Origin: Corynebacterium guangdongense
Lineage (GTDB): Bacteria; Actinomycetota; Actinomycetes; Mycobacteriales; Mycobacteriaceae
Direction: 5' to 3'
NCBI RefSeq assembly: GCF_030408915.1
Contig: NZ_CP047654.1
Location: 1,550,001-1,614,000 of the forward strand
DNA length: 64,000 nucleotides
The notes below the pieces were generated by a model, which was given only the letters and a program-made list of their open reading frames with translations, was not told where the DNA came from and did no database searches. Positions 1 through 7,478 of this stretch are shown one piece after another (position 1 is the first letter of the stretch; each line of letters opens with the position of its first letter). A program made the position numbers and the translations under genes.

Positions 1-19
1 GCGCGTGTTTTCCTTCCCG

Positions 20-631
20 CTACTTGACCCGGCCGAGTTCGCTCAGTGCGGCGCGTAGAGCGGTGGCGACGTCCAGGTCCCCCTCCGCCGCCAGGATCCC
101 GTCGACGACCGGCTTGGCGATTCGATCCGTGAAGCCGAGGCCGACCAGCGCCTCGGTGACGTCCTCTGCCACGCCGCTGGCCTGGGCCGGGAGCGCCGGG
201 ACGAGTTCCTGTTCCTCGGCCGAAGGCAGGTAGAGGTCGAATTTCCCGGAGAGCTCGACCACCATGCGCTCCGCCATCCGCTTGCCGACGCCGGGCACCC
301 GCTGCAGTGTCTTGGTGTCCTTCTGAGACACCGCCTGCGCCAGTTCCGGGGTTTTCAGCGTGCCGAGGATCGCCATCGCCAGCTTGGGGCCCAGCCCGGA
401 GACGGTCTGCAGCAGGGTGAATACCTGGCGTTCGTCGTCGGTGAGGAAACCGTAGAGCAGCATCGCGTCCTCCCGCACGACCATCGTGGTGAGGATGCGC
501 GTCTCCTCGCCCCGCCGCAGGCGACCGAGGGTGGGCGGAGTGGCCAGCACCTGGTATCCGACGCCGCCGCATTCAAGGACCACGTGGTCGAGGCCGATGC
601 TGAGGACTTCGCCACGCAATGAAGCAATCAC
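20..631 (-). CDS. ruvA: Holliday junction branch migration protein RuvA
   Basis: RuvA binds four-way DNA junctions as a tetramer and loads the RuvB motor. The 203-residue product has the family's usual length: an N-terminal OB fold (about 1-63), two helix-hairpin-helix motifs (LQTVSGLGPKLAMAIL at about 74-89 and RVPGVGKRMAERM at about 111-123) and a C-terminal RuvB-binding domain (about 155-203). The start is GTG at 631 with GGGAGA about 10 bases upstream. It follows ruvC by 18 bases, and a GGAAGGAAA ribosome site just after its stop points to ruvB beyond the left edge, giving a ruvC-ruvA-ruvB operon. Confidence 0.97.
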   Translation of the reverse strand: MIASLRGEVLSIGLDHVVLECGGVGYQVLATPPTLGRLRRGEETRILTTMVVREDAMLLYGFLTDDERQVFTLLQTVSGLGPKLAMAILGTLKTPELAQAVSQKDTKTLQRVPGVGKRMAERMVVELSGKFDLYLPSAEEQELVPALPAQASGVAEDVTEALVGLGFTDRIAKPVVDGILAAEGDLDVATALRAALSELGRVK

Positions 632-649
632 AGTAATGAATTCTCCCGG

Positions 650-1237
650 TTAGTTGTTTGATGCCGCCCGGCGACGCTGCGTCGCCAGTGCTTCCCATTC
701 CTTCTGCTTCGCCGCGGCGCGCTCCTGCGCCTCCGCGGCCCGCGCAAGCGCAGGACCCCGCCAGCAGTGGCAGATCGCCAGGGCCAGCGCATCGGCCGCG
801 TCGGCGGGCTTGGGCGCCTCGCTCAGGCCGAGGATACGGGTGACCATGGAGGTCATCTGCTTCTTGTCCGCGCGCCCGTTGCCCGAGATCGCCTTCTTGA
901 CCTCCGAGGGGGTGTAGTGGTGAACGGGAATCCCCCGCTGTTCAGCGGCCAGAACCAGCACACCCACGGCGTGGGCGGTGTACATGACGGTCGAGACCTC
1001 GCCGCGCTCGAAGACCCGCTCGATGCCGACGACGTCGGGCCGGTAGTCGTCCATCCATTCGCTGACGGCCTCGAAGAGCCGGTGGAGACGCTCCCCGAGC
1101 TCGGCGCCGCTGGGGGTGCGCACGACTCCGACGGCGACCGGCAGGACGGCGCGCCCGCGCCCGGCCTGCACCACGGAGAGCCCGCATCGCGTCAGGCCAG
1201 GGTCGATGCCCATCACCCGCATTCCCTCGAAGTTCAT
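650..1237 (-). CDS. ruvC: Holliday junction resolvase RuvC
   Basis: RuvC cuts Holliday junctions symmetrically. Counting from the ATG at 1237, the four acidic metal ligands of the RNase H fold are D12 (IDPG), E73 (GIERVFERG), D146 and D149 ([14 protein letters not shown]). Length is 195 residues. The start is not certain: ATG at 1237 resembles other corynebacterial RuvC proteins as I recall them, ATG at 1222 and GTG at 1216 are possible, and the GTG at 1216 has GAGGGA six bases upstream. A longer reading to GTG 1264 adds a non-conserved leader. It is the first visible gene of the ruvCA(B) operon. Confidence 0.95.
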   Translation of the reverse strand: MNFEGMRVMGIDPGLTRCGLSVVQAGRGRAVLPVAVGVVRTPSGAELGERLHRLFEAVSEWMDDYRPDVVGIERVFERGEVSTVMYTAHAVGVLVLAAEQRGIPVHHYTPSEVKKAISGNGRADKKQMTSMVTRILGLSEAPKPADAADALALAICHCWRGPALARAAEAQERAAAKQKEWEALATQRRRAASNN

Positions 1238-1298
1238 GCTCGCCAAGTCTAGACCGGGTGGCACACATATTCGAATGGGCGCGCCCGGAAATAGACGA

Positions 1299-1325
1299 CA
1301 CCCCGGCCGCGCGTGGGCCGGGGTG
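1299..1325 (-). terminator. Hairpin downstream of yebC
   Basis: CACCCCGGCC (1299-1308) pairs perfectly with GGCCGGGGTG (1316-1325) around a 7-base loop, 14 bases after the yebC stop. There is no clear T run after it on the minus strand, so it may act as an attenuating or RNA-stabilising hairpin rather than a full terminator. Confidence 0.5.
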
Positions 1326-1338
1326 CGGGGCGGGAGGT

Positions 1339-2091
1339 CTAGGCGTGCAGCGCCTCAGCGACCTCGTCGGAGAGATCCATGTTGGTGTAGACATCCTGGA
1401 CGTCGTCGGACTCCTCCAGGGCGTCGATGAGCTTCTGCACCTTCTGGGCGTCGGCCAGCTCGAGGGCGACGGTGACGCCGGAACGGAAGTCCTGGCCGGA
1501 GTCCTCAACTTCGTAGCCCTCGGCCTCCAGCGCCTTGCGGATGGCCGGGACGTCGGTCGGGGCGGAGGTGATCTCGAAGAAGTCGCCCTGGTCGGTGACC
1601 TCCTCGGCGCCAGCGTCGAGGACAGCCATGAGGACGTCATCCTCGGTCAGTTCACCCTTGGGGATGACGACGTAGCCGATGCGGCTGAACATGTAGCCCA
1701 CGGAACCGCTCTCCCCCAGGTTGCCGCCGTTCTTGTTCATCGCACCGCGGACCTCGGCGGCCGCGCGGTTGCGGTTGTCCGTCAGACACTCGATGAGCAT
1801 GGCGACGCCGTTGGGGCCGTACCCCTCGTAGGTGACGGACTCCCAGTTGGAGCCGCCCTCCTCCTCGCCGGCGCCGCGCTTGCGGGCGCGCTCGATGTTG
1901 TCGTTGGGGACAGAGGCCTTCTTGGCCTTCTTGATCATGTCATCGAGGGTCGGGTTACCCGCCGGATCGCCGCCACCGGTGCGGGCCGCGACCTCGATGT
2001 TCTTGATCATCTTGGCCCATTCTTTGCTGCGCTTGGCGTCGTTGGCGGCCTTCTTGTGCTTCGTGGTCGCCCACTTTGAGTGCCCTGCCAT
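1339..2091 (-). CDS. yebC: YebC/PmpR family protein (TACO1 homologue)
   Basis: YebC-family proteins were first described as DNA-binding regulators; recent work links them to ribosome rescue at difficult peptide stretches. The 250-residue product starts with the family hallmark [20 protein letters not shown] and has the middle motif [14 protein letters not shown] and the acidic C-terminal domain. Length is normal. The ATG at 2091 is preceded by GGGAGG at a good distance. A possible -10 (TAGCGT, 2115-2120) lies upstream. It is next to the ruv genes, as in many bacteria. Confidence 0.96.
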   Translation of the reverse strand: MAGHSKWATTKHKKAANDAKRSKEWAKMIKNIEVAARTGGGDPAGNPTLDDMIKKAKKASVPNDNIERARKRGAGEEEGGSNWESVTYEGYGPNGVAMLIECLTDNRNRAAAEVRGAMNKNGGNLGESGSVGYMFSRIGYVVIPKGELTEDDVLMAVLDAGAEEVTDQGDFFEITSAPTDVPAIRKALEAEGYEVEDSGQDFRSGVTVALELADAQKVQKLIDALEESDDVQDVYTNMDLSDEVAEALHA

Positions 2092-2229
2092 GGGGAGCCT
2101 CCCTTTCCTCGTTTACGCTACTCGACGGTGCTGACTGGTTTCTGCGCGCTCTACCTCCGCGTTACCCTTCCCAGGGACCTGCGTGGGAGCCGCGCAGTCT
2201 CACGACGACCTACCGGTGGTCCGTGAACT

Positions 2230-2254
2230 TTGACCAGTATACGCAGTTGGTCAA
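2230..2254. promoter_or_regulatory. Operator-like inverted repeat TTGACCA-N11-TGGTCAA
   Basis: Two perfect 7-base arms (2230-2236 and 2248-2254) enclose TATACT, read on the minus strand at 2236-2241. The right arm overlaps the stop codon of tesB, and the element lies about 140 bases upstream of yebC. It looks like a dimeric repressor site over a -10 hexamer that could serve yebC. Confidence 0.45.
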
Positions 2255-3078
2255 GCCTCCGGATCCAGGGTGCGCGTAAGACCCTCCTGCGTGACGATCG
2301 CGACCAGGTCGCCCTGACGGTTGAAAATCCGGCCGTGGGTCAGACCGCGGGCGCCGGAGGCCGAGGGCGAGATCTGGTCGTAGAGCAGCCAGTCGTCGGT
2401 GCGGAACGGACGCAGGAACCACATCGCGTGGTCCAGGCTGGCCATCTGCACCTTGTGCCCCGGGTGCGGGACCAGCGCGGAGTACAGCAGGGTCATGTCC
2501 GACATGTAGGCCAGCGAACAGACGTGGAAGGTGTCGTCGTCGGGCAGCGTCTTCTTCGATTTGAACCACAGGACCTGCTGGCTGGCCGTGTAGGTGTTGT
2601 GGTCGTAGTCCTTCGGGTTGACCAGCCGCAGGTCCCAGCCCGCCCACTCCTCCATGAGCACCGGATCGCCGTAGAACTCCTCGGCGGTGACGGGCTTGAG
2701 CTCCTCCGGCTGCGGTACCCGGCGCATCGCATCCGAATGTTCCGGCCCCTGGTCGCCGCGGACGTGGAAGCTGGCCTGCATGGAGAAGATGGTCTCGCCG
2801 TTCTGGACGGCGCGCACGCCCCGGGTGGTGAAGCTGCGCCCGTCGCGGATGCGGTCGACGAGGTAGATCGTTGGCTGGTGCGGCTTGCCGCCCCGGAGGA
2901 AGTAGCCGTGCAAGGAGTGGACGTGCTTCTCGGGATCCACGGTCTTAACCGCGGCCACCAGCGCCTGGGCCGCCACCTGGCCGCCGAAGGTCCGCCTCCG
3001 GGGAGTCTCGACGGCGGCGCCCCGGTAGATGTCGTCGTCGATCGTCTCCAGCGAGAGGATGGATTCGATGTCGTGCAT
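2251..3078 (-). CDS. tesB: Acyl-CoA thioesterase II (TesB, double hot-dog)
   Basis: TesB hydrolyses medium- and long-chain acyl-CoA to free acid and CoA in the cytoplasm. The 275-residue protein from ATG 3078 (GGTGGG about 10 bases upstream) contains two hot-dog folds. Catalytic residues expected from E. coli TesB are in place: D194 (YMSDMTLL), S215 at the Thr/Ser position (SLDHAMWF) and Q264 (IVTQEG). The N-terminal motif RRTFGGQVAAQALVAA is typical. A 37-codon extension upstream of the ATG is not conserved. It diverges from the DUF3817 gene and precedes yebC by 159 bases. Confidence 0.93.
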   Translation of the reverse strand: MHDIESILSLETIDDDIYRGAAVETPRRRTFGGQVAAQALVAAVKTVDPEKHVHSLHGYFLRGGKPHQPTIYLVDRIRDGRSFTTRGVRAVQNGETIFSMQASFHVRGDQGPEHSDAMRRVPQPEELKPVTAEEFYGDPVLMEEWAGWDLRLVNPKDYDHNTYTASQQVLWFKSKKTLPDDDTFHVCSLAYMSDMTLLYSALVPHPGHKVQMASLDHAMWFLRPFRTDDWLLYDQISPSASGARGLTHGRIFNRQGDLVAIVTQEGLTRTLDPEA

Positions 3079-3169
3079 GATCAGCGCCCACCTTGTCTGG
3101 TTTCCCGTGCGCCCGGACTTCGGGCGCGCCGGGGACCAGGTTACCTGCACCCCGGCCGGGGCCGATCCG

Positions 3170-3175
3170 TAGGAT
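3170..3175 (+). promoter_or_regulatory. Probable -10 of a leaderless DUF3817 transcript
   Basis: TAGGAT ends 7 bases before the ATG at 3183, so transcription would begin at or next to the start codon. Confidence 0.55.
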
Positions 3176-3182
3176 GACGGCC

Positions 3183-3665
3183 ATGTCACCCAAGAAGCTG
3201 CACCGTCTGGCCGCCTGGCTGGAGATGGCCACCTGGACCCTGCTCATCCTCGCCATGATTCTCAAGTACTCGGGCGTTTCCGACGCTTTCGTGCCGGTCG
3301 CCGGCCCGATCCACGGCTTCGGGTTCCTCTGCTTCGCCGCCATCACGGTGATCCTGTGGATCAACAATCGTTGGCCCTTCTGGCTGGGCGTGCTCGGACT
3401 CATCGTCTCTGTCATCCCCTACGGTGCGCTGCCCTTCACCGTCTGGGCGGATCGCGCCGGACGACTGGAGGGCGATTTCCGCTTCCGGGACACGACGGCC
3501 GAGGAGCAGCCCACCACGCTGCCGGACCGGGCGCTGGCCCAGCTGATGCGTCACCCGGTGCGCATGATCATCATCATTCTCGTGGTCCTGGCGATCATCT
3601 TCACGGTACTGCTCAACCTGGGCCAGCCCTACGATCCGGACGCCCTCGTCGACCAGGTGTCCTAG
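3183..3665 (+). CDS. DUF3817 integral membrane protein
   Basis: A 160-residue membrane protein of the actinobacterial DUF3817 family, function unknown. Membrane helices are visible at about residues 13-30, 37-60, 64-85 and 125-147. The motif AGPIHGFGFLCFA in the second segment is characteristic of the family. Between helices three and four is a charged cytoplasmic or external loop (GRLEGDFRFRDTT). The ATG at 3183 is chosen because a -10 hexamer sits 7 bases upstream; no Shine-Dalgarno is needed. It is convergent with the LemA-like gene. Confidence 0.85.
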   Translation: MSPKKLHRLAAWLEMATWTLLILAMILKYSGVSDAFVPVAGPIHGFGFLCFAAITVILWINNRWPFWLGVLGLIVSVIPYGALPFTVWADRAGRLEGDFRFRDTTAEEQPTTLPDRALAQLMRHPVRMIIIILVVLAIIFTVLLNLGQPYDPDALVDQVS

Positions 3666-3719
3666 CACCGGGTACGCCCGTGCGCTTGCCGACGGGTGGG
3701 CGTTCCGGAAGGGCCGGTG
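3666..3719. terminator. Nested hairpin between convergent genes
   Basis: CACCGG (3666-3671) pairs with CCGGTG (3714-3719) and, inside it, ACGCCC (3674-3679) pairs with GGGCGT (3698-3703). It fills the gap between the ends of the DUF3817 and LemA-like genes. No T run, so moderate support only. Confidence 0.35.
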
Positions 3720-3723
3720 GTGC

Positions 3724-4167
3724 TCAGAAGTCGAAGAACTCGGGCAGCTGCGCCGTGCCCCCCAGGCGCAGCAGCCGCACCGGCAGTCGCGTTCTCAGGG
3801 CCCGGGTGTCGGCGACGGCGTCGTTGTAGAAGCGGTGGGCCAGCTCCACGCGGACGCCGGCGTCGACAAGCTCGGGCGGGATCCCCGGCCGTGCCTCGAT
3901 GGCGGCGGTGACCTCGCGTTCGACGCTGGCGCGGCGCTCGAAATTGCCGTAGTCGAGGACGATCGCCTCGGCCCGGCGGGCCGGGGCAGCCGCCTCCGGG
4001 AGCAGCGCGGCGGCGACGGCGGCACGCCTGTCGAGCATGGACTGCAGCGACGCCCGGGCGGCGTCGGTGCGGATGTGCAAGCGGTTGAGACGCTGCGCCG
4101 TAAAGTACGCCCACAGCGCCAGCATCACCAGCGCGACGATGAGGACGACGAGCCAGGACTCCAGCAT
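3724..4167 (-). CDS. LemA-like membrane-anchored protein, last gene of the PIM operon
   Basis: 147 residues with one N-terminal membrane helix (about 3-22), a helical stretch beginning AQRLNRLHIRTDAAR, and a LemA-like ending (FYNDAVADTR at about 113-122, LPEFFDF at the C-terminus). It abuts pimA: its ATG at 4167 directly follows the pimA stop. From memory, mycobacterial and many other actinobacterial operons have here a longer membrane protein that carries a similar N-terminal region followed by a Nudix domain; the Nudix part is absent. Function unknown. Its position suggests a role in cell-envelope lipid assembly, but that is inference. Confidence 0.72.
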   Translation of the reverse strand: MLESWLVVLIVALVMLALWAYFTAQRLNRLHIRTDAARASLQSMLDRRAAVAAALLPEAAAPARRAEAIVLDYGNFERRASVEREVTAAIEARPGIPPELVDAGVRVELAHRFYNDAVADTRALRTRLPVRLLRLGGTAQLPEFFDF

Positions 4168-5259
4168 CTACACCACCCCCACCGTCGTGCCGTCGACGAC
4201 GGTCTCGTAGACCGTGCGCACCTTCTTCGCGACCGTCGACCAGTCGTAGTCCAGCGAGCGACGGTCGCCTGCGTCGATGAGGCGTCGGCGCAACTGTCTG
4301 TCGTCGACGAGCAGGGTCAGCTTCTCGGCCAGGTCGGCGTCAGAACCGGTGCGGAAAAGCAGGCCCGCCGGGGTCTCCGAGTCCGCCCCGACGACCGCCG
4401 CGAAGGCCTCGAGGTCGGAGGCGACGACGGCGCAGCCGGCGGCCATCGCCTCAACCAGGACGATGCCGAAGGACTCGCCGCCGGTGTTCGGGGCGACGTA
4501 GACGTCGGCCCCGCCCAGGATCCTGGCCTTCTCCTCGTCACTGACCTTTCCGACGTAGGAGACCCGGTCCGCCTCCCGCTGACGGCCCGCGCCGATGACC
4601 GTGACGTGGACGTCGCGGTCGACGCGGGTCAGGGCCCGCAGAAGGATGTCGAGTCCCTTGCGCGGTTCGTCGAGGCGGCCGAGAAACACGATCTCGATGG
4701 GACCACCCTCCCCGTGGGGGACCCGGGCCTCCCGGAAGAGCCGGGTGTCCACCCCGTTGGGGATGAGCACGGGGTCCCCGCCGAGCTGCTCTACCTGCCA
4801 GCGCCGCGCCATCTCGCTGACCGCGATACCCGCCCGAATCTTCTCCAGCCAGGGGGCGAGCATCGGCCGGAACACCGTCAGCGCCCGCGAGCGGGTGGCG
4901 GAAGTGTGGTACGTCGCGACGATCGGCCCGCTGGCCATGGCCAGTGCGTGCATCGAATAGCTCGGCGAGTTGGGTTCGTGGATGTGCAGGACGTCGAAAC
5001 GCCCGTGCTCGATGAACTGACGCATCCGGCGCTTCGCCCATGGGCCGAAGAGCAGCCGGGCGACGGAACCGTTGTATCGCACCGGCACGGACCGCCCGCC
5101 GCGGGTGACGAAATCGGGGAGATTCGTCGTTGCCCGGGCCGGCCCGATCACCTCGACGTGGTCGCCGCCCTCGATGAGGACACGGGAAAGATCAAGGATG
5201 TGGGCTTGAACTCCGCCGGGTTCGTCGAAGGAGTAGGGACAGACGATGCCGATACGCAC
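4168..5259 (-). CDS. pimA: Phosphatidyl-myo-inositol alpha-mannosyltransferase PimA
   Basis: PimA moves mannose from GDP-mannose to position 2 of inositol in phosphatidylinositol, the first step of PIM, lipomannan and lipoarabinomannan synthesis on the cytoplasmic face. The 363-residue GT4 (GT-B) enzyme starts at GTG 5259 (GGAG upstream). It keeps the N-terminal glycine loop DEPGGVQAH (13-20), the catalytic histidine H118 (TYHTSATR), the donor-binding GRLDEPRKGLD (194-204) and the EX7E motif GESFGIVLVEAM (E262, E270). It follows patA by 13 bases in the pgsA-patA-pimA order known from mycobacteria. Confidence 0.95.
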   Translation of the reverse strand: MRIGIVCPYSFDEPGGVQAHILDLSRVLIEGGDHVEVIGPARATTNLPDFVTRGGRSVPVRYNGSVARLLFGPWAKRRMRQFIEHGRFDVLHIHEPNSPSYSMHALAMASGPIVATYHTSATRSRALTVFRPMLAPWLEKIRAGIAVSEMARRWQVEQLGGDPVLIPNGVDTRLFREARVPHGEGGPIEIVFLGRLDEPRKGLDILLRALTRVDRDVHVTVIGAGRQREADRVSYVGKVSDEEKARILGGADVYVAPNTGGESFGIVLVEAMAAGCAVVASDLEAFAAVVGADSETPAGLLFRTGSDADLAEKLTLLVDDRQLRRRLIDAGDRRSLDYDWSTVAKKVRTVYETVVDGTTVGVV

Positions 5260-5272
5260 GCTCGCTCCCCCG

Positions 5273-6226
5273 CTACTTTCCGGCCCCGTGGCGGGCTGAA
5301 CCCCGAGCCCCGCGCCGGGCCCGCCGCTCCTGAATGTCGACCGTCCACTGCGGCTGGAGCAGATGCCAGTCCGTCGGGTGCGCGGCAATGTTGGCGGCGA
5401 AGAGATCCGCCACGCGCTGCATGGTCTCCCCGAGGGTGGTGACCTCCACCTCGTCGGAGACGCTCAACCCCCAGCCCGGGCCGTCGGCGTCCTCGTAGAA
5501 CCACGAGTGCGCGACATGCAGCGCCGCCCCGGTGTCGATGGCCAGCTGCGCGGACCCGGCCGGCATCGTCGTTCGCTCACCGAAGAAGTCGACGCTCACG
5601 CCGGTCTGCCTGAGGTCGCGCTCCCCCATGAGGCACACGATGCCGCCCTGCTCGAGAACCTCCCTGAGCCTCTGGAAAGGCGGTTGCGCGCCGCCGGTCA
5701 GCGGGAGCACCTCGAAACCGAGGGACTCGCGGAACCCGACGAACGCGTCGAACAGGACCGCAGGCTTGACCCGCTCGGCGACGGTGGTGAACTGCCCGTA
5801 ATTGTTGACCAGCCAGAAGCCGGCCATGTCCCAGTTTCCCGAGTGCGGCAGCGTGAAGATGACACCGGCGCCTTTCGCGACGGAGGCGTCCAGCGCCTCG
5901 CGTCCCACCATGCCCTCGGTGAGTCGGGCCAGCAGCTTCTCATCCCTCGTCAGGGCCGGCAGACGGAAGGCCTCGCGCCAGTAGCGGGCGTAGGAGCGGA
6001 CCGAGTCTCGGACCAGTTCGCGGGTGACGTTCTCAGCCCCGACCACGCGGGTGAGATTGCGGCGCAGCATTTCCATTCCGCGGCCATTGTCCGAGGCGCG
6101 GTCGGCGCCCCAGTCAAAGAGGCGGCGCACGAGCGGCTCCGGCAGCAGTCGAACCACCCGCCAGCCGGTGAGGTAGCCCAGGGCGGCGAGCTCGCGGTCA
6201 CGGATGAGCTGGAGTGTCCGCTTCAT
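5273..6226 (-). CDS. patA: PIM acyltransferase PatA (lysophospholipid acyltransferase family)
   Basis: PatA acylates the mannose of PIM1/PIM2 at the cytoplasmic membrane surface. The 317-residue protein has the HX4D acyltransferase motif PHSGNWDMAG (H128, D133) and the second acidic residue E202 (MGERDLRQ), matching the His and Glu pair described for the M. smegmatis enzyme. The start ATG at 6226 directly adjoins the TGA of pgsA, which implies translational coupling. The C-terminus is Arg-rich (about 300-314). Family length is normal. Confidence 0.94.
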   Translation of the reverse strand: MKRTLQLIRDRELAALGYLTGWRVVRLLPEPLVRRLFDWGADRASDNGRGMEMLRRNLTRVVGAENVTRELVRDSVRSYARYWREAFRLPALTRDEKLLARLTEGMVGREALDASVAKGAGVIFTLPHSGNWDMAGFWLVNNYGQFTTVAERVKPAVLFDAFVGFRESLGFEVLPLTGGAQPPFQRLREVLEQGGIVCLMGERDLRQTGVSVDFFGERTTMPAGSAQLAIDTGAALHVAHSWFYEDADGPGWGLSVSDEVEVTTLGETMQRVADLFAANIAAHPTDWHLLQPQWTVDIQERRARRGARGSARHGAGK

Positions 6227-6874
6227 TCAGGCCGCTCCTGCCGGCGGCGCGATCCCCTCGCCGGCCTTCGGGTCGTTCCAGGCCATGACGACGCGCTGGA
6301 CAACGGTAGCGATGCTGCCGGCCGCCAGCACCCAGATCGCGACGTCGATCGCGTAGGGCACGCCCAGGCCCTGCAGCCCGACGCCCGTCAGACCGATGAT
6401 GAGGCGCTCCGGGCGCTCGATGAGGCCGCCGACCATGGTGAAGCCGGAGGCCTCTCCCCGGGCCTTGACGTAGCTGATGACCTGGGAGGCGATGAGGACG
6501 ATGAAGGAGGCGGCGACCAACGGCGCCCCCGCGTCGTAGGAGTAGATCAGCCACCAGGTGATGGCGGCGAAGGTGGCTCCGTCGGTGATGCGGTCGCAGG
6601 AGGCATCGAGGGTCGCGCCGAACTTCGTGCCGCCGCCCCGCAGCCGGGCCATGGTGCCGTCGACCATGTCGAAGGTGGTGGCCAGACCGGCCAGCGCCGC
6701 CGCCCAGACCAGGTGCCCGCTCGGGATGAGCGTGACGACGAGTACGACGGAGAGCGTCGCGGACAGCAGCGTGACCACGTTGGGGGTCAGGCCCAGCCTG
6801 AGCAGCCCCGCAGCCAGCGGCTCCAGCACCACGGCGGCCGGTTTGCGTCCGTGGACGCTAAGAAGCCGTGCCAT
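6227..6874 (-). CDS. pgsA: Phosphatidylinositol phosphate synthase (CDP-alcohol phosphatidyltransferase)
   Basis: This actinobacterial enzyme joins CDP-diacylglycerol and inositol-3-phosphate to give phosphatidylinositol phosphate. The full CDP-alcohol signature D-x2-DG-x2-AR-x8-G-x3-D-x3-D is present with no deviation (D69, D72, D90, D94). Five to six membrane helices are visible in 215 residues. The gene overlaps the end of the HIT gene by 17 bases and touches patA, so thrS-HIT-pgsA-patA-pimA is one tightly packed unit. The context fixes the substrate as inositol phosphate rather than glycerol phosphate. Confidence 0.94.
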   Translation of the reverse strand: MARLLSVHGRKPAAVVLEPLAAGLLRLGLTPNVVTLLSATLSVVLVVTLIPSGHLVWAAALAGLATTFDMVDGTMARLRGGGTKFGATLDASCDRITDGATFAAITWWLIYSYDAGAPLVAASFIVLIASQVISYVKARGEASGFTMVGGLIERPERLIIGLTGVGLQGLGVPYAIDVAIWVLAAGSIATVVQRVVMAWNDPKAGEGIAPPAGAA

Positions 6875-7478
6875 CCGCGTCCTCCTCGTCGAGCTTCGCC
6901 CACTCGTCGTGGAGCAGCTGCCATGTGCGCTTGAGCGTCGCCGGCATCACCTTGGTGCCGGCGATGATCGGCATGAAGCTGGTGTCGCCGACCCACCGGG
7001 GCACCACGTGCATGTGCAGGTGGTCGCCGATGGAACCGCCGGCGGCCCTGCCCAGGTTCATGCCGATGTTGCAGGCGTCGGGTCGCGACACCCGCTTGAT
7101 CACGCGCACGGCCCTTTGCGTGAAAGCCATCAGTTCGTTGGCTTCGGCCGTGGTGAGATCCTCCAGGTGGGCGACCTTGCGGTACGGGATCACCATGAGA
7201 TGGCCCGTGTTGTAGGGGTACAGGTTGAGGATGACGTAGACCAGCTCACCGCGGGCGATGATGTGGTTGTCCTCGTCGGGGTGCTTCGGGGCGTCGACGA
7301 ACGGATCGGCCACGGCCTCCTCGGCCGGTTCCTCCTCACCGTTGGTGCTCTCCGGCGCCACGGTGAAATATTCCTGGCGGTACGGGGCCCAGAGAATATC
7401 CAGCCGATCGGCGGCGTCGTTGCCGACGACGCCGCTGTCGACGAAACGCTCCGGTCGCTCGTTAGCGTCGTGCGGCAA
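6858..7478 (-). CDS. HIT family protein, probable Ap4A phosphorylase
   Basis: The histidine triad HLHMHV (H153, H155, H157) defines the HIT nucleotidyl hydrolase/transferase superfamily. The 206-residue length, including a 75-residue N-terminal part with [11 protein letters not shown], and the position upstream of pgsA match M. tuberculosis Rv2613c, characterised as a diadenosine tetraphosphate phosphorylase. The start appears to be TTG at 7478, overlapping the end of thrS by 17 bases. Linkage to thrS is sensible because Ap4A is a side product of aminoacyl-tRNA synthetases. Confidence 0.9.
   Translation of the reverse strand: MPHDANERPERFVDSGVVGNDAADRLDILWAPYRQEYFTVAPESTNGEEEPAEEAVADPFVDAPKHPDEDNHIIARGELVYVILNLYPYNTGHLMVIPYRKVAHLEDLTTAEANELMAFTQRAVRVIKRVSRPDACNIGMNLGRAAGGSIGDHLHMHVVPRWVGDTSFMPIIAGTKVMPATLKRTWQLLHDEWAKLDEEDADGTAS

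Noticed and set aside
2236..2254. Promoter made of TTGACC and TATACT on the minus strand
   Set aside because: The spacer is only 7 bases, so the two hexamers cannot form one promoter; reported as an operator-like repeat instead.
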